From NCBI GenBank assembly GCA_037043235.1, contig JAWRVZ010000054.1, positions 4,006,501 through 4,070,500 of the forward strand: DNA of 64,000 nucleotides. Direction: 5' to 3'. This DNA comes from Rhodeus uyekii (lineage: Eukaryota > Chordata > Actinopteri > Cypriniformes > Acheilognathidae). The notes below the pieces were generated by a model that was given only the letters and a program-made list of their open reading frames with translations, ran no database searches and was not told where the DNA came from. Below are positions 35,801 through 48,000 of this stretch, in pieces; position 1 is the first letter of the stretch, and each line of letters opens with the position of its first letter. Made by a program: the position numbers and the translations under genes.

Positions 35801-37148
35801 TCAACCAGTTCTAGCTCAACAGACACCAAAACAGGTCAGCAGAGAGAGAACAGAACTGTGTACTTTCAGTCACAACTCACTAAAGTCCATTACATAGTTA
35901 AGCTGTTTGTCATGAACATCTGACTGTAAGACTCGACAATGATCAAGTGATATTCAAACATACTAAAACTAAATACTAGATTTAATGGTTTTATTTCATT
36001 GTTACGATGTACTATATCACTTTTCACCACAGATGAGGACCGTGTGACGCCCGACCCCATAGATCCAGAAGATATTGAGGTAGAGATAAACTTCGAACCG
36101 GATCCCACAGACCTTGTGCTCTCCAGCATACCTGGAGGTGAACTGTTTAATCCCCGTAAACATCGCTTCACAGAGGAGGACCTGAAGCCTCAGCCTATGA
36201 TCAAGAAAGCAAAGAAAGTATTTGTGCCTGAGGAGAAGAAGGTATATACAATTAATCTTTAACCAAAATGTAAACAGAAAGTATAATTCAAAATATAGAT
36301 AAAAGCTATAATAGTATATCAATTATACTAAAACAACACTGCCCGAATTACTACTTTAATATTGTGTAACGTTACACTCAAGCTCTGATCAAGAAACCCA
36401 AGCAAGTATTTGTGTCTGAGGCCAAGAACTTAATTATACTGTTACACCCTAAATTTGGTGACAGTTAGTTAAATATATACGACCCAGCCCAAAATATAGC
36501 TGCTGTTTGGATATAAATAGGCAAATACTTATGAGTCTATAACTGGGTCATTATTGTACTGATTATTATTATGTTTGGCAACAGTTCTTCTAACTCTAAT
36601 TGATTGATTGAAAGTCCGTGGGATGTGAATTGACATTGTCCGTACAAGATCTTGAGAAAAATTGATGCACCTCTTGATGGAAATAAATGTTGTGATGTTA
36701 TTTATTATTATATTGTTCATAATAATGTTATTATTATAAGTCAAGTAAAAAAAAGTTCAGTTATCATCAGTTAAGGTTACTGTTGTCAAACATATAACAT
36801 GCTAGAAACATAATAATCACAGAAATAATGATTCAGTTGATAATGATCTGTTCTTAAACAATTGGAATGTATTACAACACAAGAGTGAGAACATTTCCAC
36901 AACATATTTTTAATGTCCACTAACTATTTTAGGATGACAAATACTGGCAGCGGAGGAAGAAGAATAATATTGCAGCCAAACGTTCACGAGATGCCAGACG
37001 GCTTAAAGAGAATCAGATCACAGTACGAGCCGCCTTCCTGGAGCGAGAGAACTCTGCGCTGAGGCAGGAAGTGGCAGAGTTACGCAAAGACTTTGGGCGC
37101 TGCAAGAACGTTGTGGCACGCTATGAAGCCAAATACGGGCCGCTGTAA
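32855..37148 (+). CDS. tef: Thyrotroph embryonic factor, PAR bZIP (two alternative first exons)
   Basis: Alternative first coding exons 32855-32930 (begins MSTEIPEIFKSLLEYPFSVP, like the mammalian short N-terminal isoform) and 34724-34844 (begins MDVEPISVTMDSNTDTPTAF, with a FPVVLKKILEIPPPN block like the long isoform) each end in phase 1. Both splice to common exons 35466-35834, 36033-36241 and 36933-37148. The products are 289 and 304 residues. TEF is a nuclear activator that binds D-boxes (TTAYGTAA) as dimers with DBP/HLF and is a circadian output factor, light-inducible in zebrafish. The common part has the conserved IWEKTIPYNGETFHLEYMDL activation region and the Pro/acidic-rich PAR domain (DIEVEINFEPDPTDLVLSSI). 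The bZIP basic region is RRKKNNIAAKRSRDARRLKE, with a leucine zipper ending KYGPL. Family identity is certain; the paralogue (a/b) is unassigned. Confidence 0.96.
33782..33799. promoter_or_regulatory. Tandem E-box, CACGTG-N6-CATGTG
   Basis: A canonical E-box at 33782-33787 is followed after exactly 6 bp by a second E-box at 33794-33799. This E1-E2 arrangement with a 6-7 bp spacer is known for CLOCK:BMAL1 sites in clock-controlled genes. It lies in the first intron of the upstream isoform, about 925 bp before the second start codon. Confidence 0.6.
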
Positions 37149-39290
37149 GGGATAATTGTGCACACAGAAAATTTGCATTAAAAAACATAAACACAGCTCC
37201 CACTGATAAAACACGAAGTAGTAGTTATAAATGTGATGATTTATAACCTTTTCTCTTCTTTTTCAAGTGCACCGGCTGAAGACCTCTAAACAATTATTGA
37301 TTTATTTGCATTGTCGAAAGGCAATAAATGAATAATGGTATGGAATGAAGAGGAGGAGACAGGAGATAAGTGAAAGAATGATTCATACTGTAGAGCTAAG
37401 TGGCATTCATATGATTATGAATCCTGTCAGCCTCTCTTATCAATATATTCATTTTACTTTCAGTGCAACAGCACACCCAATATTTCCAATAGAGCTTTTA
37501 AGTGCTTTTTTTGTAATGCGTCAAGGCAGAAATGGTCCCCCCCCCCCTAGTTTTTCTTGTGCCATGGTTATTTTAAGGAGTAATGTGTTCAGGTCTTTAT
37601 TCATAACCAACGACTGGCATTGACTTCAATAAACTCTCATATATATCAGTATGTTTAACCCTGAAAAATGGAAAAAATTCCTTTAACAGAATTAGTACAT
37701 TGTACCACTAATCGGTGCATTTTTATCTCCAACATTAGAATTAAAATGCTGTTATTAAAATATGGGAAGAATGTATCACTTCAAAAGTATGTAATTACCG
37801 GTAACTAAAAATTGAAAAAACTGTAAGCAGGAAATGTAAATTTATCATGTTTTTGTGATGGAAAAAAAGTCATATGTTTGATGTCTGTCTGCAAGTGCTA
37901 GAATTCATTGTATTGAAAATATGTGCACTGTTTATCTGCAAAACGGAACAAATATTTAGATTAGTCTTTCATAGTAACTCGCTAGATATTTAAAAGTCAT
38001 ACCTTGTTTACTTCATGGTGGTTAACCCTTTCTGGGACTCATGTAGGTCAGTTTGTGTACAGAAATAGCACTCTGTACATGTGACCGATCTTGTATATCT
38101 TGTAAGTGCTGGTATAGGAGTTTTTTTCTTCATATGTATCATATGATATATATATTTTTTTAGATAACTTCAAATATTTCACAAAAATGGCTTCGCAGTT
38201 TGAACCACACCGTTCATAGCTCAGAGTCAACAAGGATCCGTAAGTATCTTCAGCTGAGTGCCTGTAAAGCACACTAGTGTGTTACAAATCAGAAACCAAA
38301 CTCAAACCTCTTGTAAGGGCATCTGTTCGCCTCTGTCCTGCTTTTTCAGGTACCGGTATATATTTTGTGCAACTTATCTCTGTCCTTCAAAACATGTAGG
38401 GTGCTTTTCAAACAGAAGGCTGCATCCTAGTGAGGCGGCGTTCTTTCTAGTCTAATTCTTCAGAGGCCTCATTAAACGTCAGAATGAGACGGGCTAATTA
38501 GTCTCACGGTTATGGTTGCACAAGTAATTTGTGAATTGGCAGGTGTGCAAAGGATTGTGGGTGATTGGAGAACACGAAGGATACACTTGATGCATCTTCC
38601 AAAACAGGCCGAATGAAGGATGCAAAACAAAGGCTGCCTTCAAAGGATCCTTGAAATTGAGATGTCCTTTGACGGAGCTTGATAAGGTACAGCCGAGATA
38701 CGCAGCTTAACTAGGTGCAGATTTCTGATTGATTGGGGGGGGGGGGTTGAATTTTGCAATAGATGTGAACATATTTGTCGTTTTTCATGTTTTGTGGAAA
38801 GGGAATCTGATATGTAATGTCATCTTGACCAAAAGCTAGCTTTGATCAAAATGTTAAAGATAACGTTTTCTGTAGCTTAAACGACTACACTTAAATCAGG
38901 TGTTTCAACTTTTCATATCTGTGGTCTGTAGACACTCTTTAACGGTTTGCCATTTCTCCTTGAGCTTCCTTTCTGACGAGTGAGATGTGAGACGAGGAAC
39001 AACAATAAAATAAAATGGGGCTAAACGTCTGTTCTGAAAGGATTAGTGACTGTTTATGGCTTGAAGCATTTATTATATTGATACTCGGTTGCATATATGA
39101 GATGCCAACTTTTTTTGCAGTAACAAATCTTTATTTTGTCAGATTTTAATGTTTTTCTAATTGTTGTTGTTCTTTTTTGAGGAAAGATTTTCTTTTTAAA
39201 TCTTTTATGCATTTTTTGACTTGTAAATGTTTACTCAGTGTCTTGGCTGTTTCAAGTTGTACATATTATTAAAGAACTCAAACGTCTCTT
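37149..39290 (+). other. tef 3' UTR with several poly(A) signals
   Basis: AATAAA occurs soon after the stop (about 37322) and again at about 37629; ATTAAA at 39268-39273 may mark the distal end. The sequence holds short homopolymers, including a G9-10 run at about 38739, and no further exon. Alternative polyadenylation is inferred. Confidence 0.45.
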
Positions 39291-40885
39291 GCCTGAATTT
39301 TAACAATTCTTAACAATAGTGTATTTAAATCACAAAATTCTTTGAGGTCTAAGAGAATTGTTACTAACTGAATCTCAAATTTCAGTGTTGTGTAACAGAT
39401 AGAAGCCAAAAAAAAAAAGTTGTATAACACAAAGAGGGAGGGGCTGAGAAAGGCAGTGACGTGTGATCATTTCCATACGTAGGGTTTTTTCATCTGCAGC
39501 GATTATGTTTCAGTCAAGGTCTTAACTCCCAAAATCTACTGACAACCCTTACAAGGAATCTAAATCTAAATTGAAATAAAGACTAAGATATACACAAATA
39601 AAGTTAATGTTATGTATACATACAGATCAAATCCACCCCAAATAAAACAGGCTGGACGCACATTCAACTGAAAAACAGTAAGTACATGTTGAACATATAT
39701 ATACACATACATGTAAATATCAATACAATCTAATAGTGGATTGTATTTTATGATAATGTTTAAAAAAAAGACGAAGATTATTGTACCTATATTAGTAAAT
39801 TAGATAACCGTGCGAGATAGAACCCATTTATTACCAGATTCTGTAAATGTTCCATCGTTCTAGAATCTAGATTCATGACGCACTCGATGCGCTCGCCCTA
39901 CTGCTGACAACGAATTTGAATTTGTAATTCGGAATAATATTGGAAGCAATAAAACATACTTAAATACTGAAGTTAGTTACACTTGATAAACAAAATTACT
40001 CGAATAATATAAGTAGTAATGTTATTATAATTACTGAAACATTTGGACATTTAACACTAATCATATATACACACAGGGCGAGCTTAAATGCGTGGTGTAA
40101 AAGCTGCGCTTGCAGGCTAATAGGGTAGATGTATAGTATGCTAGTAAGCTTACTAACCTATAGCTTCAGTTACACTAGTATATGAACAACGTAATCTAAA
40201 ATATATTAATGGTCTCATGACACGATGGAATAACCATTTACTTTATTGCTTTAACCTAAATGTTAAACATTTGTTACAGTATTTAATTGTTTTTTAACGT
40301 TCATCGCTAGTGTTAGCTCAGGTCCATTAAACTAAAAGATACAACTTTCAACTTTAATTATGCGTTTGGGAACCTTATTTTAAAATGCTACCATAAACTA
40401 TATACAAGTGTTAAATTTAATTCGTATTATTTCCTTTCTGTGACAGGGCGGCTCAGAGAAAAGCCACACGAGTTTAAGTTGCATGAAATCAGATACATTG
40501 CATTTTGTAACCAAAATACCAACAACACACGGGGACACACACAAAGATGGACTTTAAATAAAAAATAAAAAAAAGTTCAAAATGAACCGGGACTCTTATT
40601 TTGAAAGCTATACATTACAGTACTGTACTTTCAAGATGAGGATGATAAAATACAATCTTTCACCTCTCTAATCATTTAATAGGAAAAAAATTAAGTGTTA
40701 ATAGCTGGGAAATTTAATTATTTTCTTTGCAAATGATACAATATTAATTGAAATACATTTACAGAAGACTCAAATTGAACAGAACAATCACACCACAACA
40801 TAAAAAAAGAGTTTTTTTATTGCATCAACAAAATGGAAAACTTTTGCACAGCAAAACAACTGCGACAAACAAAATCCCCATTTCT
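39291..40885. other. Intergenic between tef and phf5a
   Basis: AT-rich with no recognisable gene. TOB2, which sits between TEF and PHF5A in human, was looked for and not seen. The end nearest 40885 is the 3' UTR of minus-strand phf5a. Confidence 0.5.
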
Positions 40886-42862
40886 TCACCTCTTCTTGAA
40901 GCCATATTTTTTTCTCTCATAGAAAAGGTCAGTCTTTGAGCTGCCAAGGTTCACAATCTTGGGGCACCCGTCCCTCTGAGAATCAACGAAACAGACAGTT
41001 CTTCAGAAACCTCAAATAACATAAAAAGCATGCATCCACAACAAAACATCATCGCACATAGTACATATAAGTACTAAAGAAAGGAAAATATGGTTATAGA
41101 TCCTTGATAATGGACAAAATGGATTGGCAAATTTCTTAAAGTGTTAGTTCACCCAAAAATGAAAATGATCTCATAATTTACTCACCCTTAAGCCATCCGA
41201 TTCCTAGGCATATATGACTACCTTCTTTCAGCCAAACACAATCAGAGTTATATTAAAAAATATCCTGGCTCTTCCAAACTTCATAATGAATGCTTTAATA
41301 AAATAATGATCAGAGGTCACTCTTCTTCCTGAACTCAACTCACGCACGTCCGTTTACCAGAGGCCAGTGATTGTGGTTTATAAAAGCTTTTGGTTTATAA
41401 AAACATTTATATTTTCCTAAATGTCTTTATTAACTGCCTTTTTGGGCTTTAAAATCTAAAAGGTACCATTCACTCCCATTATAAACCTTGATAGAGCCAG
41501 GATATCTTTTTATATACCTCAGACTGGGTTTGACTAAAATAAAGTGATTAGGATGGCTTGAGGGTTAGTAAATAACAGATAATTTTGATTTTTGGGGAAA
41601 ATCAACCTTTTAAGTACCAGATTTACTTACATCTTTCTCCTGGATGGTGCACTCTTTGCAGTAGTAGGCATCAGAAACTCCAGGGCCTCCACAGATGACA
41701 CAGCGCCCTTGGTAAGACCCATAGTTGCATTCATCACAAATACGAACTAGTGTGCAAGGCCTGACATAAGAGTCACAGATAACGCATTTGCCATCACCTT
41801 AAAAAGAATAGAAACAGATATTTTAATAATAGAGCAAAACATCGCTGCAGTACCATCCTGATCACACAGAACTGGCTGGTCCGTATTACTACTACTCTTA
41901 ATTTCCCTTCTTAAAAAAAGCCTACAGCTTGTATACATTCAGAAGGTGGAATTGCACACACCAGCCATTAATCATGTGAAAACTGGTCTTTCAAACACAT
42001 TAAAATTAGCTAATTCATTCATATTTACATGCAATGCAGGAAATAAAAAACCTTTTTGTCAGCTGAATCTATTTGACCTAATATATTTTGCAGTTCATAA
42101 TGTTATATTTAATACACTATATGTTGTTGATAAAGAACAGAATACATTTTTATACTCTTTGTACTGTTATATGAATATAATCCTATTCAAAAGCAATCTA
42201 AAACCAATCAAAAGTCAGATTGTATCATTTAAAAAAAGTAACGTAATGGATTGTTATATTACAACATACTGCTACGTTCGTCGTGTAATTATAGAGTTTG
42301 TAAGTAATCTTCCCAGTAACTCTGATTGTCTACTTGTTTTCAATAAGTGTTGAGGACTTTTTAAAGCATCGAACATAACGACAAAGTCCAAAACTTACAT
42401 TTTTCACACAGTCTTCCAATGGCTGCAAAGAAAAGAAAGGCAAAATTAGACAACGCACGTTATACTTGATCAAATTGAAAACATAAAAATGAACAAACAA
42501 AAAAAACAAGAAACGGTTAAAAAAAGAGGGATAAATTGCATTTATTACTAATATAATACAATAAATAATATAATAAAATACCTTTGCATCTGAAGCTACA
42601 ATATACTTCAGAATTATGTTTCCTGTTGCCAACATAAAGTTTAATCACCAACCCTTTTAATTTTAAGACAATTCGTTCATGTGATTTAAGCGCTTGCGAC
42701 CATTCACTCCCTTGTTAGCTATACATTTGTTCGTTGAACCAACAACATAAGTAAACTCATGTATTAAACGATTTTAATACAATCTAGATCAAATCAATAT
42801 AAAGCCTTACCAACTCCAGCCTGTTTCCTGCAAAAAATCAAATCTGGGTGATGTTTAGCCAT
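40886..42862 (-). CDS. phf5a: PHD finger-like domain protein 5A (SF3b14b)
   Basis: Four exons on the minus strand: 42862-42811, 42422-42399 (a 24-nt micro-exon), 41797-41631 and 40975-40886, encoding 110 residues, the same length as human. The sequence runs [17 protein letters not shown] through [18 protein letters not shown] to the end KKYGFKKR. As far as I can recall it is identical to the mammalian protein. It is a core subunit of the SF3b complex of the U2 snRNP, acting in branch-site recognition. Conserved CxxC pairs form its three-zinc knot. It is divergent from aco2, with start codons 1.55 kb apart. Intron 3 contains a MITE whose edge is 17 bp from the exon 3 donor. Confidence 0.98.
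41136..41613. mobile_element. TTAA-flanked palindromic MITE in phf5a intron 3
   Basis: TTAA at 41136-41139 and at 41610-41613 flank long imperfect inverted repeats. The left reads AGTGTTAGTTCACCCAAAAA; the right, reverse-complemented, reads AAGGTTGATTTTCCCCAAAA. Similarity continues through TACTCACCCTTAAGCCATCC versus TACTAACCCTCAAGCCATCC. TTAA duplications are typical of piggyBac-type insertion. No coding capacity. Confidence 0.75.
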
Positions 42863-44388
42863 TATAAAAGAACGCACGGCTCGGCTAGCAAGAGGCTAGC
42901 AGCGATGCGGCGACGCGACGATGACCTGTGAACTTTCTTCTTCTGATGGTTCGGACTGGAGGCTCTGCGTAGAGACTCACTGACACCTACTGGACACAAC
43001 AGAGCCCTACAGGCGACAAAATAAAAACAAACCAACACACAACCGAAGGCAAGCACGTATTCTACATAAATGTGTGATGCAAAGTATTTAAAATATGATT
43101 TAACCTTATTAGTGTCATTTTATTTTTCTCTGTTATTTCAAATGTAATGTATACAAAACTTTTTTTTAATTATTATTATTTTTTGTTCTCTATTTTGTAG
43201 GAACTGGTTGTTCAATATGAGAGACACAATCTGTTCAATGCTGTTCACTGATTTTGTATTGTATTTATGTAAAGTTCTGCAATTCAAATATATATTTAAA
43301 AAAGACCAAATGTGTGCTAAATAATAAAGATATACCAGGCACAAGTTTCACTGTGAAAAGAAACGTAAGGGGACATTTTTATTGAAATTCCATATAGAAG
43401 ACCTAGAGGAAGGCAGGAAAAACACGAATTCTCCGTTTCAAATAAAACAGGAGAAATTCAGGTGAAGATTTTATACAATCTACCAAAAAACATATGTGAT
43501 GGTCTTTTTGTGAAATTATAAATGACATTTGACTTATGAGTATTACATTGATTGCCATAACCACAAAAAAAAATTTTTTTTGTCTTGACAGAGTGCACAT
43601 TTCTTGTCTGTGATAACATAGATAAATAAATTAAGTGTATTCTAATGCTAATTTTGTAAATGAAAAATTTAAATATGTAGAATATTTTTCAGTTAATGAG
43701 TTTGTCTTTTTAATACAATCAAGTATAAGAAAAATACCATGATTTACAATTACTACGGTAAGTCCCATTAGTTAAAATTAACAATGACTAGCAACGACCA
43801 TTGTTTATATTATCTATTTAATCATTGTTAACTTTAGTTAATAAAAATACAACTTGCTATTAGTTCATGGTACATTAAATAATATTAACAGATCAAATAA
43901 TTTATTGTAAAATAAAATGCATTACTAAATAATAAATAAATCAAATAATAATAAATGCTATTTTTTAAATTTGTTTTAATCGTTAAGTATTTTTAATTGT
44001 TCATGTTAACTAGTTAAAAAGTGAAACCTTACTGTAAAGTATTACCTAAAAAGAATTATGAATCTATATTTGGCTCTAAATATTTTAATATTTTTATAGA
44101 AATGTTTTTATATTTTCAGAAAGTTCAGGAAATATGCTAGAAATGTTAGTGTAATGTTAGACAAGGTCCTAAAAGCAAGAGACCAACACCTGGACAAAAC
44201 ACTAGAATTTGACATTATTTCCATTCTCTATATTTGTTTACATGTTTTATGGCCGTTAAAAATAATGATGAAAAAACATGAGCATCTTAAATGGTTGGTC
44301 TTTTAAAATAAGGCGCAATCAGATCCAAACATTTCAACATCCTTCCAAGACAATGAGTTCTTAAACCCCCGCGTCATATTCTAGCGTC
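42863..44388. other. Divergent phf5a-aco2 intergenic region
   Basis: It holds the phf5a 5' region (GC-richer stretch at 42863-43020) and the aco2 promoter side. A large MITE fills 43755-44046. No additional gene is seen. Confidence 0.5.
43755..44046. mobile_element. GTTAACATTAGTTAA-type MITE
   Basis: It starts GTAAGTCCCATTAGTTAAAA and ends GTGAAACCTTACTGTAAAGT then ATTACC. The interior repeats TTAACTTTAGTTAATAAAAA and TTAGTTCATGGTACATTAAA. It matches a very common fish non-autonomous DNA transposon that starts GGTCCCATTAGTTAAC and ends in AACCTTATTGTAAAGTGTTA. Confidence 0.65.
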
Positions 44389-44413
44389 ACATCTTTGTCA
44401 GTGAACAAAATGG
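44389..44413 (+). promoter_or_regulatory. Iron-responsive element over the aco2 start codon
   Basis: The mRNA would read CAT, bulged C (44393), stem TTTGT (44394-44398), loop CAGTGA (44399-44404), stem ACAAA (44405-44409), ATG (44410-44412). The five-pair upper stem, unpaired C, CAGUGN loop and CAU/AUG lower pairs meet the IRE definition. Mammalian ACO2 mRNA carries the same element in the same place, where IRP1/2 binding represses translation at low iron. Recognition is by structure and position. Confidence 0.92.
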
Positions 44414-45010
44414 CAACCTACTGCTTAACCGTCACCCGGCTCCAGGTACTCAATATAAATCTCTATATTATTTTACCAACACGCATGTTTTGGATTTATT
44501 AGTTCATTTATCAATGTCATCCACACAAGCTTGATATTTGGAGCGGCTCGCAATGTTTTCGGGCTGAAATGTGCTCGAGAAGTGCTCGCACAGGTCATTG
44601 TGACCGAGGATGTCACAGCAGACGCGTTTGCGTCTCGCAGATGGCGTATAACCTTTATTTCCAGCTGTTTGATACAAGACAGCTAAAGTACGACAACAGT
44701 AATACTTTAAACTAATTTATTGAGTCGCCCATTGTATATTTTTCAGGTCTGGCTGTTTGGTTTTAGTCACAAGGTGAACACAAGGTTAAAACAGCGCAGT
44801 GAGAATAACGGCGCCGTCGATATTGATTAACTAGCAACACCTGTCGTTCACATGACAACGAAATAAATCATATCCTAGAAAACCCGAATTATCACATTTG
44901 GTTTATCAAGCGTTGTTGGATGTATTTTTAAATTGTCATCGCTTCACATCTAAGTTGTGATTACATTGAGCGAAGTGAGCAGCTGTGATTGCAAAAACTA
45001 CAATACATTA

Positions 45011-45086
<76 letters not shown>

Positions 45087-48000
45087 CATTAATAATATGA
45101 TCATAAAAACACATATAAGGAATCTAGAGATACATTTGTTCCTGCTTAACCTTGATACTGTCTTTTTTTTAATCAAAGGCATCACAGGTGTCAATATGTA
45201 GTGGTCAAGATTTAGGAGATTTTATATATTTGTTGTGAACTTAAATGTTTTAAAGAAAAAGGATGCTTTTATACAGTTTTCTCACTGTCATTACAATATC
45301 AGGGAGCTTTTATAATTGTTTCAATGCCTGAAGAAGCCATGGAAATACACAAAATCCCAAGACATCATAGACTTTTTGTTATTGTTATTTATGTGTTTTC
45401 TCAAATATTATGTTTCTCTTCAAGTGAGCAATACGTGTAAGTCATGGAGATACAATGGAAATTCACTGGTCAAAGAGATGTTGGAACTGTGTTTATAATC
45501 TAGTTGTTTACTATGTAATTTGTGTGTTTGTGTACTGATTCGCTGTGTGTTTGTTTCAGCTCGCTCTGGGTCAGGGTGCCCGGCGCTTTCATGTGGCGGC
45601 AGCTCTCAACGCAAAGGCCAATGTGTCTATGAGCCGCTTTGAGCCAAGCTCTTGCGTCAACTATGACAAGCTTCGCTCAAATATTGACATTGTGCGCAAA
45701 AGGTCAGAAAGCATTACAGTGTTTTACATTCAGTTTTATTTTGTGACTTTATTTTTAGAGAAGAAATGTACTTTTTTTTTGTGCTGGGTTAGTTAAAAAA
45801 TGTGTTGTCTTAAATCAATTTAATAAATAGAATTTTCCCCAAGTGCTTTACATGTGAAATCGCATCTTCCAGACTCAATCGGCCACTCACCCTGTCAGAG
45901 AAGATTGTCTATGGCCATCTGGATGACCCGGTTGGACAGGAAATCGCTCGAGGACGCACATACTTGCGACTCCGACCTGATCGAGTTGCTATGCAAGATG
46001 CAACTGCACAGATGGCTATGCTGCAGTTCATCAGCAGTGGACTCCCAAAAGTTGCAGTGCCATCCACCATCCACTGTGACCATCTTATTGAGGCCCAGAC
46101 TGGAGGTGTCCAAGATCTACAGAAGGCAAAGGTGAATTATGCCATGTAGAGATGTTGTTCTGTTGTTGTTGATTGCTCTGGATGTGCCTGATTGAAAAGT
46201 TAAACACCCTCAAGTCGTTCCAAACCTGTATGAATTTTTCTTTTGCTGAACACAAAAGATGATATTTTGATACGGGTAACCAAACACTTGACAATTACAA
46301 CATTGACTTCCATTGTATGGAGAGAGGGAAAAAATTATATGGAAGTCAATGGAGAACATCGACTGTTTGGTTACTGACATTTTTCAAAATATCATCTTTT
46401 GTGTACAGAAGAAAAGTCATACAGGTTTGGAACAACAAGAGGATGTTTAAATGATGACGGAATGCTTCTTTCTGGGCGAGCTATCCCTTTAGCGTCTCAA
46501 TTTATCTTAAAGATGACATTTGAACTGTATGAACAAAAGTCACTTATTCTTAACCGATTTTTTTCCTTTTTCAATATTGAATTGTTTCATTCTTTTTACC
46601 TGCTCTCAACCAGGAAGTGAATCAAGAGGTTTACAGTTTCCTTGCTAGTGCTGGGGCTAAATATGGTGTTGGCTTTTGGAAACCTGGCTCTGGGATCATC
46701 CATCAGGTACTGGAGAAAAACCTTTTAACTAGTTAAGCAGAATGGCTTGTTTATTTGCAGGTTGTTCCATGACTGTTATAATACTTCTCATATATATCAC
46801 GCACCATAATAGCTTCATATAATTTGATCTGTAGTTTCTATAAAAGCAGATCAGAAGAGCTGATCAGAAAATTGCAAAATCACAGCCAAAATTGCTTCTC
46901 TACATGGACTGGTCTGGCAGTTCTACCATGGGACCTGTAAAGGACAATAGATTTGCAATGTCTCTGCTCTCCGCAAAGATATTGTAACAACAAAACCCCT
47001 ACAACAGTGATGGATTGAAATTAGGGCTCTGCATTTCTTTCCTTCACAGTGGCCCACTTTTGTTACTCCCTAAAAGTCCAAAATTAACATCCAAATCAAC
47101 TAGCTCAAGGATTATCATAAAACAGTCTACTATTGCTAAACTGCTGGATGTGTTTGATGATAAAGAGTTATTAAAACTGCAATAACACACAAAAGTGATG
47201 CTTTTGGAACAAACAAGCAAAGTGAACTTTGAGCTTCAGGTTTGTGCCTATGTTAAATGCGCACAGGAATTTGTTAAAAGGCCTAACGTAACGTAAAAAT
47301 AGGGGAAAAAGTCGCATATGTAATTGTGTTGGATTTGCGCATTCTGTCTTAAAGTGACAGTAGCCTAATATTCCCGCTGCTGTCTATCGTTAATGCTAAT
47401 CAAAGACAAAAATAATCTCTCATTGTTTTTTAGTATGATTAATCTATATTTAATTTATACAGTGGAGACTACAATGTTTTACATTTAATGACTTTCTGTT
47501 GATAAAGACTGTTGTGTATTATTTATTTCACAGGAATGCTCTAAGCTGTTCCTAATCACCTCTAAGGGAGGGAAGTGAATGTGTTGCACATGTTGCTTGC
47601 TAATAAATAAAGAGTTGGCAATTCATGATACTTCCTCTTCTCTTAATTTATTTAAACTTCACATTATTGTTAAGAATAGTTGGCCTATTTATTTTGGTAA
47701 TGGGTATCTGATCTGCATCTGCCAATGCTGCTTCCAGTAATCCGATCATGTGATCAGACCCCAAATTGCTGAGTGTAGTACCCTTAAATGACTTCATTCA
47801 AATTTATATTTAATGTTCAGAGTCAGTATAAGGATGTGAAATAAAAATGTTAATATTTATTCATTCTGTTTTTTGCAACCTTAAGTATGGCCCACATGAA
47901 TTATGTAAATGTTAGGGGAAATAAGATTTGTTTATTACTAACTAATATAAACTAATTAGTTATCAATAAAATAGATGATTTAAGGTCCCCATTTTGTTTT

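Noticed and set aside
41946..42635. Frames of 135 (plus) and 101 codons (minus) inside phf5a introns
   Set aside because: AT-rich intron translation; the minus frame merely overlaps the 24-nt micro-exon in a wrong frame.
44961..45201. Open frames on both strands encoding alternating Ile/Tyr
   Set aside because: They are only a translation of the (TA)n microsatellite in aco2 intron 1.
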